Assembly: GCF_024868665.1 (NCBI RefSeq)
Contig: NC_079905.1
Location: 4,597,658-4,661,657, forward strand
Origin: Triplophysa rosa
Taxonomy: Eukaryota; Chordata; Actinopteri; Cypriniformes; Nemacheilidae
DNA length: 64,000 nt
Direction of reading: 5' to 3'
A program made the position numbers and the translations under genes. The notes under the pieces were generated by a model that searched no databases, had not been told where the DNA came from, and saw only the letters and a program-made list of their open reading frames with translations. Positions 56,492-64,000 of this stretch are shown here, in pieces. Each line of letters starts with the position of its first letter. The stretch's first letter is position 1.

Positions 56492-58690
56492 TGCAGACTG
56501 CGTTTTCTGCTGAGCACATGTGCAGAAAAGATGAAGAAGAGGATAAAGGTGCAGAGATGCACAACACCTGAAAGAGGGGAAAACAGTTGAGGGTTGCGAC
56601 ATCAAGGGCACAAACTCTCCCGTTTCTATTTAAGTCCTTCAGACCAGCCCTAGCCTCATGCGCTGCGGACACGCACGAGAGATGTCACCTTAATGCGTAA
56701 CAGACGTACACTGCAAGTGTCAGACATAGGAAGAAAAAGTTGAATTGTCGCAGATGAACTTTCAACATAAGTTCTAAGACTAAGCATCATCGAAAGTCTA
56801 TTTTTTAAAAAAGCGTGTGGTACTATATTTGGCCTTTAACGGTCAGATTGGGCTGCAAGTGGAAAATTGGAGTCTGGCGCCCCCTTGTGGCCCATAGCGG
56901 GAAAGACTTGAGTTCAACCTAGAAAATGCGAGGAGATAAACCGAAATAGGAGCAACATAGGAGGTGCAGTGTAGCGCACACACACACTGCCCGTAGACTG
57001 AGAGGAGAGGTTGGCTAACTGCACTTTTAACAACACGGACATCATTCGCTCCTGAAGATGTACGGATTAGACAAACACTAACAACATTTACGCAGTATTG
57101 ATCAATGCTGTATGATAAAGCAAAACAAGTATATTACCTTCTGTTTTTGTTATACTGTAATTACGTTAGGAATGGAGCACGACGGCGGATCCATGTTCGT
57201 GAGCTCGGGGATGGAATGTTTCGCTTCTGTTATCGTGGGCATTGTGATTGGTTAGAGTGGCTGCCAGCCTCGCTCCTTTTTAAAAGTATTTAATACACCA
57301 GCTCAAAAAAAAAATAGTTTAGCAGTGGAGGCTCGCTGGCTTTATATAACGCCTTATAGAATGCCATGGTCTTGAGCTCTTGTTTATGGTGGCGTGTGAG
57401 ATTCTGTGTGGTGTTTGTGAGCGTGCATGTGTGTGCGTGTGAGCCCATTCTGGTAAAACAAATATGAAAGAGGAAACGATTTAAGGGCTTGACAGCAGTT
57501 AATAAACCGGTAAATTCACGATCGCAAAAACTTATTGTATCATGTGACGTCTTGGTAGGAACAGGTCGGGAGACTCGAGGTTTTGATGTTGTTTTCGTTT
57601 TTCTTTTTTTTTTAAGGCTTTTCAGGTTGCCATGGAGAATGTTTATAAAATTGTAATGAGATTTTTGCCCTTAATGCATCCGCTACGAGAGATGAGTATT
57701 TCCACACCTTTAATGGACCCCTTCAAAAAACAAAACAAAACAAACTGACATTGAAAGATAAGAAATTTGTATAGTGCCAAGCTATGTATATATACAGATG
57801 GGAAAATGTGAGAGATGTCTCCAAAAGCAATATCTTGATAATGGATTTTGTGTATTGTATTGTACAGGATTCAACCCTATATGTATTATTGTTATTATTA
57901 TTATCATTCTTACGATTATTACATGATTTGTATTGACAGAACTGTCACACGTAACTTCAGAAGCGGGCGAGAATGTGGCAGATATATTGATTAATATTCA
58001 CAACAGATTTCTGACACAAAACGAAATCTTGTTACCCAAACACATGAATTTTGTGCATTTCAAGAGGGAGGAATGTCGTCTGATGGACTTTGTTGAAGGG
58101 GACATCCCAGTGACCCCCTTACCTGGCACCTGTCACTGTAAGAATAATATTAACATTATTATAATTATTATTACTTTTGAGGAGAAAAAGATATAATGTT
58201 CCTCGTTTTTTGCTGCAAAGTGTTGAACACTAAAAAAACAAACCAACATAAAAATGTAAAATGATATTTTGGAAGGTGACAGAAAAAAAGAAGCTGTCCA
58301 CCCAATATCATGTTCTTAATCTCCTTTTTAATTTTTTAATTATTTTTTTTCCTTCGAATGAAAAAAGATTGTTCTGTTTTTGTGATAGCGGTCATAAATA
58401 TAATGCTTGTATTTCTTGTATTTGTGTGTTTTTGTGTGATTTGTTTAGTTATTTTTAGACAATCACAAAATAAGATGCAAGCATTGTATATGGACAGACT
58501 GGCAGGCATTTTGTGATGTTGTGTACAGTTTGTCGAAACTTCCACTCTGGTTCAAAAGTTTGTAATTATAAAGTCATGAAAATGCTGTTGGTTTTTACTT
58601 TTTTTTGTTTTATATTCTATTTGTTTTGTTTTGTTTGTTTGTTTTTTAATAAAAAGCACTACATTATTGTGAATATACTTGCCTGTTGCT
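56492..58690 (+). other. ash1l 3' untranslated region
   Basis: No downstream gene starts until lrrc71. The sequence is AT-rich with an early GC-richer part. Possible poly(A) signals include AATAAA near 58648 (in TTAATAAAAAGC) and a later one near 58805 (TCAAATAAAGTG). A CTCF-like motif lies at 56875-56892. The extent is inferred. Confidence 0.45.
56875..56892 (-). promoter_or_regulatory. CTCF-like motif
   Basis: On the minus strand the sequence is GGCCACAAGGGGGCGCCA, which differs at one position from the CTCF core CCASYAGRKGGCRS. Similar wording occurs in some fish repeats, so occupancy is not implied. Confidence 0.35.
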
Positions 58691-59231
58691 CATACATTTA
58701 GCAGAGATTCTGTGATGCAGTTCATTGCTAGATCATAACCATTATTACTCGAGCTTTACAGACGAATCGTATTTTAATTGTATGGACGGTCGAAAAATCT
58801 TCAAATAAAGTGAATTTTAACTATTGCGTAGCATATTGACAATGTGTACCATTATTTGATTTACGAAACAACATTGAGAACACTCGGCAGTATAAATTAA
58901 AATGCAATGGTTTTATCTACATAATTTGCATTTTATTTTGTAATGACTCATAAAACGCATTTAAATGTCAGATTTCATGTGTATAGATTATAATGACTTA
59001 TAGTGGCTAATAAAAACTTACCGTCTTTTAGTAATAGTAACAAATACATTGTGTCGGGAAATTTGGTTACAGTGAGTTTTTTAAAGGTCCTGTCGATTTT
59101 ATGAATGTTTATCTGACTGGATTCGTACTTCAATGTACTTCAATTTACTTCAAAGTAAGTAAATTACACCTGACCTCTGGGTGGCGCCAAAGGAATTCAT
59201 TGTTAGTGTGTGACGCTCGTCAGCGCGCAAT

Positions 59232-59245
59232 GTTGCCATAGCGAC
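59232..59245 (+). promoter_or_regulatory. X-box (RFX site) upstream of lrrc71
   Basis: GTTGCCATAGCGAC matches the RFX consensus GTTGCCATGGCAAC at 12 of 14 positions, including the full left half-site. It lies 93 bases before the lrrc71 start codon, the usual distance for X-boxes of ciliary genes. Confidence 0.6.
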
Positions 59246-59337
59246 ACAATACACCGCACAGACCGTCGTGTATGAGAAACAACAGCTTTTTAACTTTATA
59301 TTTAATTTAAGTTTGTCCTCTTTTTCATTATTAAAAA

Positions 59338-62300
59338 ATGAAAAAGCGAGGTGATAATTCTGCCAAGGAGAAAGTGGACAAGGTCGATTCTGGGATTGAG
59401 GAAGACCCGCCAAAGACTGCAGGTGACTGAGATAACAGACAGATCGCACATATTTTATTACGTTCTTTTGTGGCTAAAAGCAGAATACATGTCTTATAAA
59501 AATAGGTGCAGATATTTAGTTTATGCAAATGTGCAAATCAACTGAATGTTTTGTGGTCAACCACACGTTAGATGATTACCAGTGTTCAGGAAACCTTGAG
59601 ATGGATCTTCAGGAGTTGTGTAAACTCATGGGCATGAGAGAGATCCCTGCTGTCAAGACGAAGCAGACAGAGAAAGAGCCACCGCCAGACAGAGAAGTTA
59701 TGGGTACATTCTGCCATTTTGGTTATGTATTTATTCATTGTAAAGCTAAATAATTTCTCCATATGACTGTTACATCCATGTGTTCATTTGTTTGTTTATT
59801 TATATATGTTTTAATCACTTAAAAAACTCTTAAAGAAGAAAGCCAAACACAGACAATCTCAGAAAGCCAAAAATCGATGTGGTCCCCTAAGCCCTGTCTC
59901 CAGGTCGAGCTGGAGGATGAGGACCACCATAGCACAAAAGAGGTCAAGATATCTGGTAGGCTTTTGGTACAACACTTTAGTTTAAGTAGATTTGAGCTAA
60001 CGTATAAACTATATAGTTTTAACGGTGTAGGTTTCATAGACAAACATTAAACTTGGACACTTTCGTTTATCATTGTTTGATAGGATGGATGGTGGATGAG
60101 CAGATGCTTCAGGTGCTGAATAAAACATTGCCGTCGCTTAACAGCTTACAGTGCCTACAGTGAGCCCTTGTGTGTTTTGTGTTTTTATGAGTGTTCATGT
60201 CGCAAGAAACGAGTTTGTATGTTGTGTTTTATCGCTGATATACTGTATGTCTTCTCACTTACACTGATGTTTTGCAGTATGTGGCGAACCGGCTTGACAG
60301 GTTACACGTTCACTTTACTGAGCAACACCATCTCTCTGTGCTCAAATCTCAGGTGATTTCTGTTCAACTAGAATATCAAAACCTTTATAGTCCTTAAAGG
60401 AACAGTTCAGTTTTGTAACCAAACAGTTATTGGCCACCATTGACAAGGAGAAATTGCTTTATAAATGTCTTTGTTCTGTTGAACAAAAAAGAAGATATTT
60501 TGATAAATGTAGGAAAGCAAACAGTTATGGGGCACTTTTGATTACCGTTATAATGTTAGTCTACTAAAGAACGTTTTGCTTACAAGCATTCTTCCAAATA
60601 TCAGAACAACGAAATGTTTACAGATTTGGAACAACACGAGTAAATGAAGACTTGAAAGTTTTCATAAATCATCTTACAAATGATGATTATTTAAATTGGT
60701 GGGTTATGTTTTGTGCTTTAAGGGTCATTTTTAATTGGAAAATAAATTAGTGATGTGATTATCCATATTGTGACGCTAATGACATCATTGATCATCTTAT
60801 GTCTTCTAGAAAAGTCATTCTGGAAGGTAATTCACTCCCTGAGCAGAGTTACCACTTAATGATTGGGGACGGCAGCATGTAAGTCGTTTAAAACACAAAC
60901 ACACACATATTTAAAGATTGTGTTGCATTTTTTTTTTGCTTAACCCCATTAGCTTTTCTATGACCCTAGGTTGACCCATTTATCACTACGCAACAATTGT
61001 ATAGGAGAGGAGGGAGCTCGTCTGATCGGTTCTGCTCTTTCAACTGTACATTCTGCTAACAAGAACCTCCTGTCACTCAACTTGGCCTTTAATAGTATTG
61101 GGGATTCAGGTGCTGTGTATATTGCTCAGGTTTGTAAAGCAGAGAAGGTGTTTGGACTCTCATTTGTTATGTTTTTTCTTTGATTTCCTTTTATTTCTTG
61201 AAAGGGTCTCCGTTTTAATCGTTCCTTGAGGTGTTTGTCGTTATCCTACAATCATATAGGGGATAAAGGAGCAGCTCATTTAGCTGAGGTACAGCTGTAC
61301 ACTTCTATCTACGTCTTTTCATTTATAGTGTGTTATTTATTCATATAATTTATTATATGCATCTGTTTGTTTCTACAGGTGCTCGGTCTGTTTGCTCTGA
61401 CACACGAGGAGATCGTGGAGAGGAGGAAACTGTTAATGAAGGGTGAGCAGTCAACCCTCATCCAGCCGTCTCAAGTTAGTCTGACAGACAGCACGTCTGA
61501 GCCGCCTCCTTCTGTCCACAGCAGCTCATCACTGGATCGAACCATCAACAACAAGAGTGTCAAAAAGAAGGTAAAGCCCTTTAGTATGTCTCATGAATCA
61601 TGACATGAAAAAGACTTTCTCTTTTTATCTTTTTCATAAAATAAATAAACATTGTGCATTGCATTTGCGTGATTGCAGGACAATGTTAAAAAAGAGGAGA
61701 AACCAACGCCAGGTCAAGCAGCAAAGAAAGAAGAGCCAAAGCTGGCCAAGAAAGGTAATTCATCTGAACCTGTTCATGTCTGTTTTGTATGCGATTCAAA
61801 GTTTGACTATGATTGGTTGTTAAAATAAAAAAAGGTAAAATTGTGGTTTTTGATTTAGATAGCAAAGTGGCTCGTGGTCAGACTGGAAAGTTGAGCAGCA
61901 AAGACAAGAATCTGATAGTGTCTGAATCGGAGGTAAAAATCAGACAAAGAAAGAAAATAATTTAGCTAATACTTATATATAATATTAATCAAATCTTTCG
62001 CTAGATGTTTGTGCAAGAGACAGTGGAGGTGACTGAGGTGGTGGTCCCTCTGCTGGATTCTGAAATTCAGCACACCGGAGGCAAAGTCGTTTATCCAGGA
62101 AACAGCTGCCTTGTTTCTCTTAATCTCTCAGGTGAACCGATTTAACGACTTAATCTCATTCTTTCAAATTATTGTTTATTACACCAAACAAGGTTGAGAA
62201 TCTTGTTAAACTTGTTATCTCTGTGTTTTCTTTTCTGCAGGAAATAAATTAACTGTGCAATCCTTAAAGCTGTTCCTCTCATCTTTGACGAGCCAGGGTG

Positions 62301-62556
62301 ACGGAGGCCTCCAACGTCTTTCTCTCAATGTGAGCATCACCACTCTATTTCTCTGCCTTTCCTTTTCCTCTGGTGTTATCTGAACTGATCTTTGATGGAA
62401 ATTCATGTCTTTCAGAGGAATCGCTTCTCCCCAGAGTGTGACACCTTCTTGAAGATACAGGAATTATTGTCTCCTAAGGACTCTTTTAACAAAAATAGCT
62501 CTGGTCAGGTGGAGGATGAAGAGCAGGTTGAAGCACAGACCACTGGTGCCGCATAA
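59338..62556 (+). CDS. lrrc71: leucine-rich repeat-containing protein 71
   Basis: Fourteen exons, 59338-59422, 59572-59703, 59836-59955, 60084-60159, 60278-60352, 60810-60878, 60970-61129, 61205-61288, 61379-61570, 61679-61754, 61859-61932, 62005-62131, 62241-62329 and 62416-62556, join to 1500 nt (499 aa). The order is a lysine-rich N-terminus, DDYQCSGNLEMDLQELC, then ribonuclease-inhibitor-type repeats: LTHLSLRNNCIGEEGARLIG, LLSLNLAFNSIGDSGAVYIA, LRCLSLSYNHIGDKGAAHLA. The segment LFALTHEEIVERRKLL after the repeats is diagnostic of LRRC71. A basic linker and a C-terminal domain follow (TPGQAAKKEEPK, NRFSPECDTFLK). The protein is little studied and is linked to ciliated tissues. The acceptor of exon 2 is weak, so that boundary is the least certain. 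Confidence 0.88.
60394..60655. mobile_element. Angel-like MITE, decayed (lrrc71 intron 5)
   Basis: The left end TTAAAGGAACAGTTCAG is kept and the inner arm GAAGATATTTTGATAAATG is visible. The right terminus lacks the TTAA end. Confidence 0.65.
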
Positions 62557-63060
62557 CTGACAGGATAAGCGATAGAAATAACTTTCCTAACCAACTTACA
62601 TTAGCGTCTCAAGATGACATCATTTAATAAACTTGGCAGTTTTGATTTTATTTTATAGCTATATTGCCATATTGAATTGAATTGTACACTACCAGTCAAA
62701 CCTTGAAACACACCTCACTCCAAACTGATTTTTAAAAAGTAATTTGTTTAGAATAAATCCTCTGGATAAGTTTTGTAAGACAAATATAAGTTGTGTATCA
62801 AGTCAGACATGGTTAATGGATGAAAATTACATGCTAAAAATCTTATTGTATATGTTCTTTATATAAAAATGTTTAACTTAAATTAAGTATTGGCAAAATT
62901 TTGGCTTTTATGCAAAAGCTTGGTATGTACTGTATTGTTACAAGCTAATAAAAATAAAGAATTATGTCAGTTTAACCAATTGTTAGTTTTTCGTTTTATT
63001 GAGAATATGAAAAAAACATCAACAGTGCTTATTGTTCATTTGCCTTTATAATTTAATATA
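62557..63060 (+). other. lrrc71 3' UTR and downstream
   Basis: The poly(A) signal AATAAA at about 62947-62960 (CTAATAAAAATAAAG) closes a 3' UTR of about 0.4 kb. A short intergenic stretch follows. Confidence 0.55.
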
Positions 63061-63065
63061 TGGCG

Positions 63066-64000
63066 TTAGTGCTGTAGTACTCGAGTCCGGTCTCGAGACG
63101 GTTTTTTTATGGTCTCGGAATTGTCTTGGACTCGTTGGTATTTGAACTCGGACTTGGTCATTGGTCTCGCAAATGTTCTAGTCGGTCTCGTCCGAGTCCA
63201 GCGATATATGTTTTATTTTCTCCTTCAAAACAAAACATTGATAGAGCAATATTCTTGTGATCCGAAAACTAATGATCCGAAAACTGTTGCCGACTCTCGA
63301 CTCTAGAACGAGAGCTGCGCGTGCTCATAAGTTCTCTTTTCACACAGCAGTTCAGTTCAGTGTGTGCTGTTGTTGTAACTAAATAACTCCGGTATATTGG
63401 TTCAAGTCCGCGGGACTGTCATGCACGCCAGAAAGTGAATAACTGAATTAATTTGTGGATAATATTAAGTATTTACGGGAGACGCTAAACGGGAACGATT
63501 CAGCTGAACTGGTTCGACCGGTTCACTAAAAAGAAAGAACCGGTTCGAATGAATGATTCGTCCGCGGCGCGAACTGAACAGCATCAATCATTCATCAGGC
63601 ACGATGTCAGCGAGCAGCGGCATAATACAGATTGGTTTTACAAACCACAATAAATGAATCGACAGTGCGCTTAAAAGGAAACTTTTTGCACCAAAACTTT
63701 CCCCGAAACATGTGGGACAACATCCAATTTCGTAAGACACCTGCAAAGGCATCACAAAGAGAGGTAAGTTAATGCCATGTTTCAGAGTTAGCATTGCATT
63801 TGAGTATTTTAGAAAGTTTGGAAAGTAGGGCTTAAAGATAAGAATGATCGTATTTTTATTGTAATTGTGATGAACATGTTATTTAAGGATGGGCACCGAC
63901 GTGCTTATAAATGTGCTTATAAACGAGCCGTGGAGCCTCTGCTCTTTCTAGCGGCTCCTCTATCGAACACGCACGTGCACGGGCAGTCGCGCACACGCAC
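63066..64000. mobile_element. hAT-like transposon end running off the right edge
   Basis: From about 63066 the sequence AGTGCTGTAGTACTCGAGTC with several GGTCTCG/CGAGACC motifs looks like the terminal region of a fish hAT element. It is followed by unusual CG- and TTCG-rich sequence (CGGTTCGAATGAATGATTCG) and then a BED-finger-like exon at 63677-63762. The other end lies outside the window. The last 120 bases (from about 63886) may be a different repeat. Confidence 0.5.
63677..63762 (+). pseudogene. BED-type zinc finger exon fragment (hAT transposase-like)
   Basis: One frame reads FCTKTFPETCGTTSNFVRHL then QRHHKER and ends at a donor (AGAGAG|GTAAGT). The spacing of TSN(F/L)xxHLxxxH matches the second half of BED fingers in hAT transposases and ZBED proteins. 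A stop lies just upstream in this frame, so either an acceptor (TTAAAAG) or a defect precedes it. The aromatic N-terminal part of a BED finger is not visible. Confidence 0.45.

Noticed and set aside
59520..59571. Extended exon 2 of lrrc71 starting after TTTAG at 59519
   Set aside because: It would be out of phase with exon 1, and the in-phase alternative at 59512 meets a TAG; the acceptor at 59571 keeps the frame and starts at the conserved DDYQC.

Overview
This is vertebrate nuclear DNA, almost certainly from a teleost and most likely a cyprinid or close relative. Genes are split by short GT-AG introns, the proteins are closest to fish and human families, and the intergenic DNA and introns are full of repeats typical of cyprinids: palindromic Angel-like MITEs with TTAA ends, hAT-type MITEs with 8-bp target duplications, tRNA-derived SINEs, and an L2/CR1-like LINE. 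I assign no species. Six genes can be rebuilt exon by exon, five of them with complete reading frames whose lengths match the family. Layout: mrps21 (minus, 7171-8206, mitochondrial ribosomal protein S21, 87 aa); crabp2 (plus, 10545-12969, cellular retinoic acid-binding protein 2, 142 aa); scamp3 (plus, 16717-21529, secretory carrier membrane protein 3, 342 aa); rnf115 (plus, 25310-29260, RING-H2 E3 ubiquitin ligase, 297 aa); ash1l (plus, 5' region from about 30.7 kb, coding 37005-56491 in 25 exons, H3K36 methyltransferase with AT-hooks, AWS-SET-postSET, bromodomain, PHD and BAH, 2944 aa); and lrrc71 (plus, 59338-62556, leucine-rich repeat protein, 499 aa). A possible seventh gene on the minus strand has a start-like exon at 194-400 and runs off the left edge. 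The six genes are not an operon and do unrelated jobs: mitochondrial translation, retinoid transport, vesicle trafficking, ubiquitination, chromatin, and probably cilia. What ties them together is conserved synteny: their human orthologues all lie on 1q21-q23. The space between genes is mostly mobile-element debris. Five hAT-type MITEs (18021-18760, 22894-23155, 24629-25119, 28508-28700, 33778-34003) keep perfect 8-bp target duplications. One of them split the LINE and another sits inside an older MITE, so the order of insertion can be read. Seven Angel-like palindromes sit in the ash1l introns that surround the SET and C-terminal reader exons. The right edge (63.06-64 kb) holds a hAT-like terminal sequence and a BED-zinc-finger-like exon fragment. 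I found no CRISPR array, prokaryotic system or clearly new gene system. The most useful leads are the regulatory motifs (an X-box at lrrc71, E-boxes at scamp3), a CT microsatellite that serves as a splice-acceptor tract in scamp3, and the dense inverted-repeat load in ash1l.
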